Below the pieces are notes generated by a model, which saw only the letters and a list, made by a program, of their open reading frames with translations, was not told the origin of the DNA and did no database searches. This document shows, in pieces, positions 52,221 to 60,736 of a stretch of 64,000 nucleotides of DNA. Within the stretch, counting starts at the first letter, position 1; each line of letters begins with the position of its first letter. The position numbers were made by a program, and so were the translations under genes. Origin of the DNA: Micromonospora rosaria (GTDB taxonomy: Bacteria > Actinomycetota > Actinomycetes > Mycobacteriales > Micromonosporaceae). The stretch spans positions 1-64,000 of the forward strand of contig NZ_LRQV01000013.1 in assembly GCF_001567585.1 (NCBI RefSeq), given 5' to 3'.

Positions 52221-52256
52221 CGATTAACCGGTAAACCTTCTTTCACCGGTTAATCG
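52221..52256. promoter_or_regulatory. Inverted repeat operator in the CGNR divergent promoter region
   Basis: Arms cgattaaccggt (52221-52232) and accggttaatcg (52245-52256) are perfect 12-bp complements around 12 nt. The element lies between divergent genes, so it is not a terminator. Its TTAA core is rare in this DNA. The right arm recurs exactly at 56876-56887, upstream of kptA. The CGNR regulator is the obvious candidate to bind it (inference). Confidence 0.6.
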
Positions 52257-52279
52257 ACGATCGTGCTGAGGAGACGACG

Positions 52280-52900
52280 ATGCGCAGACGGGCGACAGCG
52301 ACGCTGACGGCCACCATGCTGGTCACGGCCACCATGCTGGCCACGGTCACCGGGACGGCGGCCCCCGCGTCCGCGACCGAACCGATCCCACCGCTGACCG
52401 CGTCCAGTGCCGCACCGGCGCCCGGCGGCCCGGCCGACGGCCACCCACTGCTCGACGGCTACCGGCCGGAGCCGTGGCGCACCTGGGTACAGCCGGAGTG
52501 GAGCGCCCCGGCGGGTCGGTACTGCTCCTTCCCGCTCCAGGTCCGCGTGGTCACCCAGGACGTCCGGGTCCGGGTCGTCGCCCGGCACCCCGACGGCGCG
52601 GTCCGCCGGGAGGAGTTCACCGGCCCGCTGGTCGTCGACTTCGTCAACGGCGACACCGCGGCGACCGCGCGACGGGACGCGGGCGGGTCGGGTGCCGCCG
52701 ACTACCGGCCCGACGGCACCTGGTCGCGGTACACCATCGTCGGCCCGGCGGGCTTCGGGTTCCGGCCCGGCGACCACCACCCCCGGGGCTACTACCTGCT
52801 CGACGGCCTGCACGTCGTCACCATCGACACCGACGGCACCCGCCGGCTGGCCGTCGGCTTCGGCGAGCAGGAGAACGTCTGCCTCGCCCTGGGCGACTGA
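52280..52900 (+). CDS. Secreted protein of unknown function
   Basis: The 206-residue product has a Sec signal peptide (residues 1-32, ending PASA) after a basic start. The mature part has a tryptophan-rich segment (EPWRTWVQPEWSAPAGRYCSF) and a beta-rich core (LQVRVVTQDVRVRVVARHPDG; GLHVVTIDTDGTRRLAVGF). Two cysteines near residues 86 and 202 could pair. No family was recognised; similar small exported proteins are frequent in this group. It diverges from the CGNR regulator across the inverted repeat. Confidence 0.7.
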   Translation: MRRRATATLTATMLVTATMLATVTGTAAPASATEPIPPLTASSAAPAPGGPADGHPLLDGYRPEPWRTWVQPEWSAPAGRYCSFPLQVRVVTQDVRVRVVARHPDGAVRREEFTGPLVVDFVNGDTAATARRDAGGSGAADYRPDGTWSRYTIVGPAGFGFRPGDHHPRGYYLLDGLHVVTIDTDGTRRLAVGFGEQENVCLALGD

Positions 52901-53067
52901 ACCGCCGCCCGGTCCGCCGAAATGCGGTTGCCCGGCGCCCCGGCGCTGCGCAAGGGTGGGCCCATGACGTTCTGACGGACAGCACCCCGTGACGACCCGG
53001 CCGTCTCGGCACCGATGCGTGCCGGGAGGGCCGTACACCCCTGTCCTGTCAACGGAAGAGAGCGTCC

Positions 53068-54246
53068 GTGTCCCTGCGCCACGGGCGGCAGGAGTCCCTG
53101 CCGCCGTCCACCCCCGCCACCGTCACCGTCTTCGCCACCCCGACGAGCTGGATCGAGTCCGACGCGGTCGCGCAGTGCCGACAGGTGGCCGCCCTCGACG
53201 GCATGGTCCACGTCGCCGGCATGCCCGACCTGCATCCCGGCAAGGGCGCCCCGATCGGTGCCGCCATGGCGTCGACCGTGCTGTACCCGTTCCTGGTGGG
53301 TTCCGACATCGGGTGCGGCATCGCCGTGTTCCCGATCGCCCTCAAGCGGGCCGTACCGGAGCGGCTCGCCGCCCGGTTCCCCGACCTCGACCGCGCGCTG
53401 CACCCCGGGCGGGACGCCGACGACCCAGCCTGGTCCGTCGTGGACGGTGACGTCCCCGCCGGCCACCTCGACGGCCTCGGCACCGTCGGGCGGGGCAACC
53501 ACTTCGTCGAGCTGGCCCGGATCGGGTCCGTCGTCGAGCCGGCGCACGCGTCCCGGCTCGGGATCGCCGCCGGCGACCTCGTGCTGGTGGTGCACAGCGG
53601 GTCCCGGGGGCTGGGCGAGCGGATCCTGCGCGAGCACACCGAGGTCCACGGCGCCGGGCCGACCCCCGACCCGGCCGGGTACCTGGCGCGGCACGACGAG
53701 GCCGTCCGGTGGGGGTCGCTCAACCGGCGGCTGCTGGCCGCGCGGGTCGCCCACGCCCTCGGGGCCGAGCCCACCGCGCCGATCGTGGACCAGTGCCACA
53801 ACCTGGTCGAGCGTCGCGACGGCCGGTACCTGCACCGCAAGGGAGCCGCGCCGGGCGACGGCCGGGACGTGCTGGTCGCCGGCACCCGGGGCACCCCGTC
53901 GTACCTGGTGGCCGCCCACTCCGGCCCGGCGGCCAACCACTCCGTGGCGCACGGGGCCGGCCGCAAGATGTCCCGGGCCGACGCGCTGCGCCGGGGCCGG
54001 GCCAAGCACACCGTCGAGGAACTGCGGCGGACACCGGTGGGCTCGCTGGTGGTGTGCGGCGACCGGCAGTTGCTCTTCGAGGAGGCGCCCACCGCGTACA
54101 AGCGCATCGAGCAGGTGATCGGCGACCTCGTCGAGCACGGCCTGGCCACCCCCGTGGCCACCACGGTGCCGCTGGTCACGTACAAGACCCCGGACGCCGG
54201 GTCGGCGCACCGCCCCGACCGGCGGCGGGCACGGGGGCGGCGGTGA
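53068..54246 (+). CDS. rtcB2: RtcB-like RNA ligase (RtcB2, release-factor-H-coupled type)
   Basis: The 392-residue protein has the RtcB active site: GSDIGCGIAVF (C83), GRGNHFVEL (H145), VVHSGSRGLG (H176), DQCHNLVER (H244) and HGAGRKMSR (H295, the expected guanylylated histidine). These ligate Mn2+ and GMP. At 392 residues it is shorter than tRNA-splicing RtcB (about 480), as in the RtcB2 branch that is encoded with release factor H. RtcB joins 2',3'-cyclic phosphate or 3'-phosphate ends to 5'-OH ends. Published work links RtcB2-PrfH pairs to repair of 16S rRNA cut in the decoding centre. GTGA overlap couples it to prfH. Confidence 0.88.
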   Translation: MSLRHGRQESLPPSTPATVTVFATPTSWIESDAVAQCRQVAALDGMVHVAGMPDLHPGKGAPIGAAMASTVLYPFLVGSDIGCGIAVFPIALKRAVPERLAARFPDLDRALHPGRDADDPAWSVVDGDVPAGHLDGLGTVGRGNHFVELARIGSVVEPAHASRLGIAAGDLVLVVHSGSRGLGERILREHTEVHGAGPTPDPAGYLARHDEAVRWGSLNRRLLAARVAHALGAEPTAPIVDQCHNLVERRDGRYLHRKGAAPGDGRDVLVAGTRGTPSYLVAAHSGPAANHSVAHGAGRKMSRADALRRGRAKHTVEELRRTPVGSLVVCGDRQLLFEEAPTAYKRIEQVIGDLVEHGLATPVATTVPLVTYKTPDAGSAHRPDRRRARGRR

Positions 54247-54914
54247 CCGTGCACCTGCTGATCTCCGCCGGGCGGGGCCCGCAGGAGTGCGCCTGGGCCG
54301 TGGCCCGGCTGCTGCGCCGGTTGACGGCCGACGCCGCCGGGCACCGGGTCACCGTCGACCGGGTACGCGCCGTGCCCGGCGACCGGTCCGGCACCTACCG
54401 TTCGGTGCTGCTCCGCATCGACGGGGCCGACGCCGAGGCGTTCGCCGCCGGCTGGACCGGGACGCTGTGCTGGCAGGCCCCGAGCCCGTACCGGGTCACC
54501 GCCCGGAGGAACTGGTACGTGACCGCCCGGCCCTGCCCGGTCGCCGCCCCGGCCAGCCCGTTCAGCGTCGCGGACGTCGAGATCGTCGGGTGCCGCACCG
54601 GCGGGCCCGGCGGGCAGCACCGCGACAAGGCCAGCACGGCGGCGCGGACCACCCACCGTCCCTCCGGGACCGTCGTCGTGGTCGACACCGAGCGGCACTT
54701 CGGCCTCAACCGCCGGATCGCCCTGGACCTGCTGCGCCGTCGCGTCGAGGAGCGGGACGAGGCCGCGCGCCGGGCCGTCGACACCCCCGGTCGGCACCTG
54801 CACGACGACCTGGTCCGGGGCAACCCCACCCGGGTCGAACGGCCGTCCGGCGCGGATCGGGACCGCGCCGGCCGCCCGCGCCGTCCCCCGCTGCCCCACC
54901 GCGTCCGCCGGTGA
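54243..54914 (+). CDS. prfH: Peptide chain release factor H
   Basis: The 223-residue protein has the release-factor GGQ loop (GCRTGGPGGQHRDKA; GGQ at 123-125), preceded by a shortened N-terminal region (VTVHLLISAGRGPQECAWAV) and followed by a basic tail (RRRVEERDEAARRAV). It lacks the stop-codon recognition domain of RF1/RF2, as known for PrfH. PrfH is believed to release peptides from ribosomes with a damaged decoding site so that RtcB2 can reseal the rRNA. The GTG start overlaps the ligase stop by four bases. Confidence 0.88.
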   Translation: MTVHLLISAGRGPQECAWAVARLLRRLTADAAGHRVTVDRVRAVPGDRSGTYRSVLLRIDGADAEAFAAGWTGTLCWQAPSPYRVTARRNWYVTARPCPVAAPASPFSVADVEIVGCRTGGPGGQHRDKASTAARTTHRPSGTVVVVDTERHFGLNRRIALDLLRRRVEERDEAARRAVDTPGRHLHDDLVRGNPTRVERPSGADRDRAGRPRRPPLPHRVRR

Positions 54915-54920
54915 ATGCGG

Positions 54921-54949
54921 TGTCGACGGCTCCGGGGAGTTGCTAGGCT
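54921..54949 (+). promoter_or_regulatory. Promoter candidate for the ABC-F gene
   Basis: TGTCGA (54921-54926) and TAGGCT (54944-54949) are separated by 17 nt and start 7 nt after the prfH stop. A transcript from here would have a leader of about 255 nt before the ABC-F start. The match to consensus is moderate. Confidence 0.45.
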
Positions 54950-54993
54950 GGTGGCCGCGTGCGACACGGACCCGCGCGCCGAGGGACCGAAGC

Positions 54994-55065
54994 ACCAGAG
55001 CGCCAGAGCACACCAGGGCGCGAGAGCATACCAGAGCGCGAGAGCACACCAGAGCGCCTGAGCAC
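54994..55065 (+). repeat. Four tandem 18-bp repeats in the ABC-F leader
   Basis: Four adjacent 18-bp units of the form accagagcgcgagagcac start at 54994, 55012, 55030 and 55048. They differ at one to three positions. They lie in the untranslated leader between the promoter candidate and a short leader ORF, and are not spaced like CRISPR repeats. Confidence 0.85.
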
Positions 55066-55079
55066 TGAGGGAGAGCACC

Positions 55080-55112
55080 GTGAAGACGGGGGACGACGAC
55101 ATCTCGGGGTGA
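55080..55112 (+). CDS. Putative 10-residue leader peptide upstream of the ABC-F gene
   Basis: GTG at 55080 follows a GAGGGAG site by 6-7 nt and opens a short frame M(V)KTGDDDISG, stopping at 55110-55112. A hairpin starts 3 nt after the stop. Upstream ORF plus hairpin is the classic layout of ribosome-stalling attenuators that switch on ABC-F resistance genes. The peptide is too short to be recognised by similarity, so this rests on position only. Confidence 0.45.
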   Translation: MKTGDDDISG

Positions 55113-55115
55113 GCG

Positions 55116-55135
55116 GCCCCGCCGCCCGCCGGGGC
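55116..55135 (+). promoter_or_regulatory. Hairpin downstream of the leader ORF (possible attenuator)
   Basis: gccccg (55116-55121) pairs with cggggc (55130-55135) around an 8-nt loop; a pyrimidine-rich stretch with ccctttctccc follows at about 55151. It lies between the leader ORF and the ABC-F start at 55213. It could act as a conditional terminator if a stalled ribosome on the leader ORF prevents pairing. Confidence 0.4.
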
Positions 55136-55212
55136 GGTCTGTCCCGTCGTGACCCTTTCTCCCACCGGGTGCCTGTCGTGCCCCGGTCCCCTTTGCCGAG
55201 GATGTCTCCCGC

Positions 55213-56850
55213 ATGTCCGACACCTGCATCGTCTGTACCAATCTGTCCTTCTCCTGGCCGGACCAGACCCCGGTCCTCCAGGACCTCACCGGCACCGTGC
55301 CGGCCGGGCGGACCGGCCTGGTCGCCCCCAACGGCGCCGGCAAGACCACCCTGCTGCGCCTGATCGCCGGTGCGCTCACCCCGACCGGCGGCAGCGTGCA
55401 CGTCGACGGGGTGCTCGGCTACCTGCCGCAGGATCTGCCGCTGGCCGGCGACCTGACCGTCGCCCGGGTGCTCGGCGTCGACGCCACCATCACCGCGCTG
55501 CGCGCCATCGAGGCGGGCGATCCGGCGGAGGAACACTTCACCGCCGTCGGGGACGACTGGGACGTCGAGGAACGCAGCCACGCCGAACTCGACCGGCTCG
55601 GCCTGGGGGACGTGGCGCTGGACCGCCGCCTGGACACCCTCAGCGGCGGCCAGGTGGTCGCGCTCGGGCTGGCCGCGCAACTGCTCCGGCGACCGGACGT
55701 GCTGCTGCTCGACGAGCCGACCAACAACCTCGACGTCGACGCCCGGCACCGGCTGTACGCGGTGCTGGAGAGCTGGCCCGGCTGCCTGCTGCTGGTCAGC
55801 CACGACCGGGCCCTGCTGGACCGGATGGACCGCATCGCCGAACTCGACCGGGGCGGCCTGCGCCTCTTCGGCGGGAACTTCACCGCGTACGAGCAGGCCG
55901 CGAAGACCGCCCGGGAGGCGGCGGAACGGACCGTGCGCAGCGCCGAGCAGGAGGTGAAACGGGAGAAGCGGGAGATGCAGCAGGCCCGCGAGCGGGCCGA
56001 CCGCCGGGCCAGCAACGCCGCCCGCAACCTCGGCAACGCCGGCCTGGCCCGGATCGTCGCCGGTGGTCTCAAGCGCAGCGCCCAGGAGTCCGCCGGCCGG
56101 GCGCAGCAGGCGCACGCCAACCGGGTCAGCGAGGCCCAGACCCGCCTCGACGAGGCGAGCCGGGCGTTGCGCGACGACCAGGTCCTCACCCTCGACCTGC
56201 CGGACACCCTCGTCCCCGCCGGGCGGACGGTGGTCACCGCCGAACGGGTCCGGATCCGCCACGGCGACCACGACGTCTTCGCCGGCGACGGCGTCGACCT
56301 GAGCGTCCGGGGCCCGGAGCGGATCGCGCTGACCGGACCGAACGGCGCGGGCAAGTCCACCCTGCTCCGCCTGCTGCACGGCGACCTGCACCCCGACGAC
56401 GGGCAGGTACGCCGTGCCGACGGGCGGGTCGCGTACCTGTCGCAGCGGTTGGACCTGCTCGACCTCGACCGGACGGTCGCGGAGAACCTCGCCGTCTCCG
56501 CGCCGGACCGGCCGCAGTCCGAACGGATGAACCTGCTCGCCCGGTTCCTGTTCCGGGGCGCCCGCGCGCACCTGCCGGTCGGGGTGCTCTCCGGCGGTGA
56601 GCGGCTGCGCGCCACCCTCGCCTGCGTCCTCTCCGCCCAGCCCGCCCCCCACTTGCTCCTGCTGGACGAGCCCACCAACAACCTCGACCTGGTCAGCGTG
56701 GCGCAACTGGTGAGCGCGCTCGACGCCTACCGGGGGGCCTTCGTGGTGGTCAGCCACGACGAACGCTTCCTCGCCGACATCGGCGTGCAGCGCTGGCTGC
56801 GCCTCGACGGCGGCGTGCTGCGGGAGGTCCCCGCCCCCGAGGCCACCTGA
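55213..56850 (+). CDS. ABC-F family ribosome-associated ATPase
   Basis: The 545-residue protein has two ABC domains and no membrane helix. Domain 1 has [13 protein letters not shown] (about residues 38-50), [13 protein letters not shown] and [16 protein letters not shown] charged coiled-coil linker follows (about 230-320: [20 protein letters not shown]). Domain 2 has [14 protein letters not shown] (about 375), [12 protein letters not shown] and [19 protein letters not shown] proteins act on the ribosome, either protecting it from antibiotics or relieving stalls; the linker would reach toward the peptidyl-transferase centre. The gene lies between prfH and kptA, behind a structured leader. A macrolide/lincosamide-type resistance role is possible, but context favours translation rescue. 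Confidence 0.88.
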   Translation: MSDTCIVCTNLSFSWPDQTPVLQDLTGTVPAGRTGLVAPNGAGKTTLLRLIAGALTPTGGSVHVDGVLGYLPQDLPLAGDLTVARVLGVDATITALRAIEAGDPAEEHFTAVGDDWDVEERSHAELDRLGLGDVALDRRLDTLSGGQVVALGLAAQLLRRPDVLLLDEPTNNLDVDARHRLYAVLESWPGCLLLVSHDRALLDRMDRIAELDRGGLRLFGGNFTAYEQAAKTAREAAERTVRSAEQEVKREKREMQQARERADRRASNAARNLGNAGLARIVAGGLKRSAQESAGRAQQAHANRVSEAQTRLDEASRALRDDQVLTLDLPDTLVPAGRTVVTAERVRIRHGDHDVFAGDGVDLSVRGPERIALTGPNGAGKSTLLRLLHGDLHPDDGQVRRADGRVAYLSQRLDLLDLDRTVAENLAVSAPDRPQSERMNLLARFLFRGARAHLPVGVLSGGERLRATLACVLSAQPAPHLLLLDEPTNNLDLVSVAQLVSALDAYRGAFVVVSHDERFLADIGVQRWLRLDGGVLREVPAPEAT

Positions 56851-56875
56851 CGCGGCACGCCGTCCCCGCCCGGCC

Positions 56876-56887
56876 ACCGGTTAATCG
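56876..56887. promoter_or_regulatory. 12-bp element accggttaatcg upstream of kptA
   Basis: The sequence is identical to one arm of the inverted repeat in front of the CGNR regulator gene, 4.6 kb away. It sits 37 nt before the kptA start, in the 74-nt gap after the ABC-F stop. Only one arm is perfect here; downstream bases ctggccgg do not complete the palindrome. It may be an operator half-site. Confidence 0.45.
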
Positions 56888-56924
56888 CTGGCCGGGCGGC
56901 GGCGCGGCGGCCACAATCCCCACA

Positions 56925-57479
56925 GTGGAACATCAGCAACTAATCAGCCTGAGCAAACGCATGTCCAAGGTGCTCCGGCACGACCCCGGGCGGGTCGGGC
57001 TCCGCCTCGACGCGGCCGGCTGGGTCCGGGTCGACGCCTTCCTCACCGCGCTGCGGATCCGCCGCGCCGACCTCGACGCGGTGGTCGCCGGCAACAACAA
57101 GCAGCGGTACGCCGTCCGCCGTGACGCCGACGGCGTCGAGTGGATCCGGGCCAGCCAGGGCCACTCCGTCCCCGTCGACCTCGGCCTGTCGCCGCTGCCG
57201 CCCCCGGCCCGGCTGTACCACGGCACCGGCGCCGCCGCGTGGCCGTCGATCCGGGCGACCGGGCTGCACCGCGCCGGCCGCCATCACGTGCACCTCAGCG
57301 CCGACACGGAGACCGCCCGACGGGTCGGCGCCCGACGGGGCGGACGGGTGCTCGTGCTCACCGTCGACGCCGAGGCGATGGCCGGCGACGGTCACCTCTT
57401 CTACCGCAGCGACAACGGGGTCTGGTTGACCGAGGCTGTCCCGGCGGCCTACCTGCGCGAGGGGACCGACGCCGGCTGA
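56925..57479 (+). CDS. kptA: RNA 2'-phosphotransferase, Tpt1/KptA family
   Basis: The 184-residue protein matches KptA: SLSKRMSKVLRHDP (R18-H19 of the catalytic set), the winged N-terminal lobe GWVRVDAFLTAL, WIRASQGHS (R75), LYHGTGAAAWPSI (H99-G100-T101) and GRHHVHLS. KptA/Tpt1 removes an internal RNA 2'-phosphate using NAD+, forming ADP-ribose 1''-2''-cyclic phosphate. Bacteria do not splice tRNA by the route that makes this mark, so its bacterial substrate is unsettled. Length is close to the family norm. Its placement next to RtcB2-PrfH and an ABC-F points to RNA repair. Confidence 0.9.
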   Translation: MEHQQLISLSKRMSKVLRHDPGRVGLRLDAAGWVRVDAFLTALRIRRADLDAVVAGNNKQRYAVRRDADGVEWIRASQGHSVPVDLGLSPLPPPARLYHGTGAAAWPSIRATGLHRAGRHHVHLSADTETARRVGARRGGRVLVLTVDAEAMAGDGHLFYRSDNGVWLTEAVPAAYLREGTDAG

Positions 57480-57511
57480 GCGGTGTCCGCGGCGACCGCC
57501 GCCCGCTCCGG

Positions 57512-58534
57512 TCAGCCCGCCGGTGACCAGCCCAACGCGGGGCCGAGCCGGGTCGCGACGTCGGTGAGGATCTGCACGTAGTCGTCGTAGTCGAAGGTGA
57601 ACGGCAGGGCGAACGCGACCTCGTCCACCTCCCGGAACGCCGCGTGGGCGGAGAGCCGTTCGGCGATCTCGGCCGACGTGCCGACCAGGTCGGGGGCGAA
57701 CAGCAGTCGGGCCGGTCCCTGCGGGGCGGCGGTCCGGGCCAGCCGCTGCTGCGCGTACCGCCGGTAGCGTTCCCGCTGGTCGGCCGAGGCGCTGTCGGTC
57801 GGGATGACCACGAGCCCCTGGGAGACCCGGGCCCGGTCGCCGTCGGGGTGGTGGGCCCGGAAGGCGCGGATGTGGGCGAGCTGGACCTCGGCGAAGTCCG
57901 TCGACGACTCCTCCGCCTTCACCACGCTGCTGGTGAGCAGGTTCATCCGCTGCTCGCCGGCCCAGCGCACCGACCGCAGGCTGCCGCCGCCGTACCACAT
58001 CCGCTCGCCCAGTCCGGGCGCCTGCGGCTGGACCCGGTCGGAGAACACCTCGAAGCCCTCGGTACCGCTGAAGGCGGTGGCCGGCTCGCCCCGGACCAGG
58101 GACAGCAGCCGGCGGACCCGCTCGTAGCCGAAGTCCTCCACGTCGCCGGTGTCCGGGTAGAGCGCGGCCCGGACCCGCTCGTAGTGCATCGGCGGGCCGA
58201 CGCTGACCCCGGGATTGAGCCGGCCCCCGGAGAGGATGTCGACCGTGGCCAGGTCCTCCGCCAGCCGCAGCGGATTCTCCCAGCCCAGCGGGGTGACCGC
58301 GGTGCCCAGCTCGATCCGGTCGGTGCGCTGCGACGCGGCGGCCAGCACGGCCACCGGCGAGGAGATGCCGTACTGCAGGTGCCGGTGCCGCACCCAGGCG
58401 CTGTCGAAGCCGAGCTGCTCGCCGAGGTGGACGAGGCGCAGCGTCGACTCGTGCCCCGCGCCGGGATCGGCGGGGTCGAACAGCCCGATGGTCAGGAAGC
58501 CCAGCTTCCGCAGCGGTCGTGCGGGCAGCGGCAC
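57512..58534 (-). CDS. LLM-class flavin-dependent oxidoreductase (luciferase-like)
   Basis: The 340-residue protein has the bacterial luciferase-like barrel: GFLTIGLFDP, LGEQLGFDSAWVRHRHLQYGI, RIELGTAVTPLGWENPLRLAEDLATVDILSGGRLNPGVSVGPP (quoted in parts: LGTAVTPLGWENPLRLAED and DILSGGRLNPGVSVG) and MWYGGGSLRSVRWAGEQRMNL. Members use reduced FMN or F420; which one is not clear. The substrate is unknown. GTG at 58534 is preceded by GGAGGAG. It converges with kptA and is not part of that group. Confidence 0.83.
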   Translation of the reverse strand: MPLPARPLRKLGFLTIGLFDPADPGAGHESTLRLVHLGEQLGFDSAWVRHRHLQYGISSPVAVLAAASQRTDRIELGTAVTPLGWENPLRLAEDLATVDILSGGRLNPGVSVGPPMHYERVRAALYPDTGDVEDFGYERVRRLLSLVRGEPATAFSGTEGFEVFSDRVQPQAPGLGERMWYGGGSLRSVRWAGEQRMNLLTSSVVKAEESSTDFAEVQLAHIRAFRAHHPDGDRARVSQGLVVIPTDSASADQRERYRRYAQQRLARTAAPQGPARLLFAPDLVGTSAEIAERLSAHAAFREVDEVAFALPFTFDYDDYVQILTDVATRLGPALGWSPAG

Positions 58535-58789
58535 AACTCCTCCAGGTGTCCGGATCGTCCGCCAGCCTAGACCGCCGGCCGGCGTCCCGGCACGGGCCCG
58601 GCAGCCGGGCACCGGCTCGTGCCGCCCGGCCCCCGCGCGCAGGTCGGCGGGCGGCCCGGTGCCGGGCCGGCGCTGTCTCGGGGGCGGGGCGGCAGCACGG
58701 ACGCCGCCACGACGGTGTTGACGACCGACGGGCGCTCGGCGCCACCGGCCCACGGTCCGTGCTTGATCCACAAGGCTATCGTGCGCGGC

Positions 58790-59890
58790 ATGGGACGACG
58801 ACATGTCACGACCGCGGTCCTGCTGATCCTCGGGCTGGCCGCCGCCGGCTGCGGTGGCGACGACGGGGGTGGCGGCGGGGCCGGTAACGAGGACCCGCGT
58901 CCGGCCGGTGGCTCGTTCGTCGACCGGCTCGCCCTGCTGCCCGGCTCGCTCGCCGAGGGCGACGACGGCATCCTGGTCACCGTCGCCGACGTCGACGCGG
59001 CGGCGAAGGCGGCCGGGGTGAGCCCGCCGGGTGACGTCACCGACCAGGACGCGGTCACCGCCTACCTCACGGCGTTGCAGGGGGTCAGGACGCCCGGTGA
59101 ACCGGCGCCACGGGTCGTGACGCCCCTGCCGGAGCGGATCGGGCCCGCGGGGCTCAGCCGGGCCGGGGAGTTCGACGCGGAGCTGGGCTGGTCGGTGCTG
59201 GACGTACGCTGGTTCGTGGAGTACCCGACGCCGCCGACCACGCTGACCGTGCTCGGTGGCACGTTCACCGAACAACGCCTGACCGCCGCCATGGGAGCCC
59301 CCACCGACGGGCGGTGGCGGGTCGGCACCGGCGAGGACCTGTCCGCCAATCTGAACGAGCGCACCGTCGCCCGGCCGCTGGGCCAGCCGCTGACCGTGGC
59401 CCTGGACTCGGGCCGGTTGGTCGTCTCCCCCTCCGCCGGGCAGGTCGACGCGGCGGTCGGGGCGGGCGGCGGCACGCTCGCGGACGTCCCCGAGCTGCGG
59501 GCGCTGGCCCAGGCGATGACCACCGAGGGGGCGTACGCGACGATGCTGAGCGCCCGGGGCCGCTACCAGGTCGCGCCGGACGTCTCTCCCCTGCGGCCCT
59601 TCACCGGGGTCGCCACCGGACTGGTCCTCGACGGCCAGCCGTTCCTGGTGCTCGCCTACACGCACGCCGACGCCGCCACGGCCGAGGCCAACGCCACCGC
59701 GCTGCGGACCCACCTCGCGCAGGGGCGCTCGCTGGCCACCCGTCAGCCCTGGTCCGACCTGCTGACCGCCGCCGAGATCCGGGTCGACGGGACCACCCTG
59801 GTGGCGCGCGTGGCGCTGGGCGACACCCCGCCCGGGATGGCGTGGCAACTGCTGGCCACCCGGGACTCCCTGGTCCAGCACGGACGGTGA
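58790..59890 (+). CDS. Lipoprotein of unknown function
   Basis: The 366-residue product has a lipoprotein signal (MGRRHVTTAVLLILGLAAAGC, cysteine about residue 21) followed by a Gly/Asp-rich linker. The mature domain (about 45-365) has no recognised family; segments such as LALLPGSLAEGDDGILVTVADVDA and GVATGLVLDGQPFLVLAYTHAD suggest an alpha/beta fold found in several actinobacterial lipoproteins. It ends 7 nt from the convergent DUF2306-like gene. Confidence 0.7.
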   Translation: MGRRHVTTAVLLILGLAAAGCGGDDGGGGGAGNEDPRPAGGSFVDRLALLPGSLAEGDDGILVTVADVDAAAKAAGVSPPGDVTDQDAVTAYLTALQGVRTPGEPAPRVVTPLPERIGPAGLSRAGEFDAELGWSVLDVRWFVEYPTPPTTLTVLGGTFTEQRLTAAMGAPTDGRWRVGTGEDLSANLNERTVARPLGQPLTVALDSGRLVVSPSAGQVDAAVGAGGGTLADVPELRALAQAMTTEGAYATMLSARGRYQVAPDVSPLRPFTGVATGLVLDGQPFLVLAYTHADAATAEANATALRTHLAQGRSLATRQPWSDLLTAAEIRVDGTTLVARVALGDTPPGMAWQLLATRDSLVQHGR

Positions 59891-59897
59891 CCGCGGG

Positions 59898-60566
59898 TCA
59901 GCGGACCGGTACGCCCCGCGCGCCGGCCGCGCGCCGGGCCGCACCGGCCGGCCGCCGGATGATCCACTCCGCCACGAGCACGTTGATCAGCCAGGCGGCG
60001 GCCAGGGCACCGGTCTTGCCGGACACCGTGAGCGGGCCGGCCGAGCCCACCCAGACGGCCTGGGTGACGACCTGGGTGCCGGCGCCCAGGCCGATCGCGT
60101 AGCCACGGATCAGCCACGCGCGGTGCCGGGCGAAGTCGCGCCGCCGCACCGCGACGAAGCCGAGCACGAGGGCTGCCGCCATGGCCGCGCCCACCACCAC
60201 CCGGAGCACCACCAGCGCGTCACCGTCGACGGCCGACCGGGGCAGGAACAGGGCCAGCCACACCCCGCTCAGCGCGGCGACCAGCCCGCACGGGATCAGG
60301 ACCCGGCCCGCCGCGCGGTGCCAGCCCCGGTGGCGGCGGCGCACGCGGGGCGCGAACTGGACGGCGCCGAGCACGCTGAAGACCGTGACGCCGACGATGT
60401 GCAGCGCCACGGGCACGGGTGCCGAGCCGATCCGCTCGCCGTCGGGCAGCACCGGCCCACCGCCGGCGAGTTCGGCCAGGCGGAGGCCGCCGGCGGCCAC
60501 CGGTACGGCGCTGAGCACGAGCAGGCCGGTGGGGATGAGCCAGTCTGACGCGGTGGTGGACTTCAC
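59898..60566 (-). CDS. DUF2306-like integral membrane protein
   Basis: The 222-residue protein has about six membrane helices. The segment VALHIVGVTVFSVLGAVQFAPRVRRRHRGWHRAAGR, seen in parts as ALHIVGVTVFSVLGAVQF and RRHRGWHRAAGRVL, and the later DFARHRAWLIRGYAIGLGAG give conserved histidines that suggest a cytochrome b561-like haem fold. DUF2306 proteins have no assigned role. It diverges from the sensor-kinase gene, and may be its target (inference). Confidence 0.75.
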   Translation of the reverse strand: MKSTTASDWLIPTGLLVLSAVPVAAGGLRLAELAGGGPVLPDGERIGSAPVPVALHIVGVTVFSVLGAVQFAPRVRRRHRGWHRAAGRVLIPCGLVAALSGVWLALFLPRSAVDGDALVVLRVVVGAAMAAALVLGFVAVRRRDFARHRAWLIRGYAIGLGAGTQVVTQAVWVGSAGPLTVSGKTGALAAAWLINVLVAEWIIRRPAGAARRAAGARGVPVR

Positions 60567-60736
60567 GGGTGCCCCTTCCCGACGCGCACTCGGTCCGTCG
60601 TGACGCCTCGATCCTCGCGCCGGGCGTCACCGAACTCATCGGAGCAACGGCCGGCGCCGACCCGGTCGTTGGGCGGGGGGCGGAGCCGTACTTTGGGCCG
60701 GTCCGGTGGCCGGGTCCACTGCGTACCATCGGGTAC

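Noticed and set aside
54994..55065. CRISPR-like repeats
   Set aside because: The four 18-bp units are directly adjacent without spacers, and no cas gene is near.
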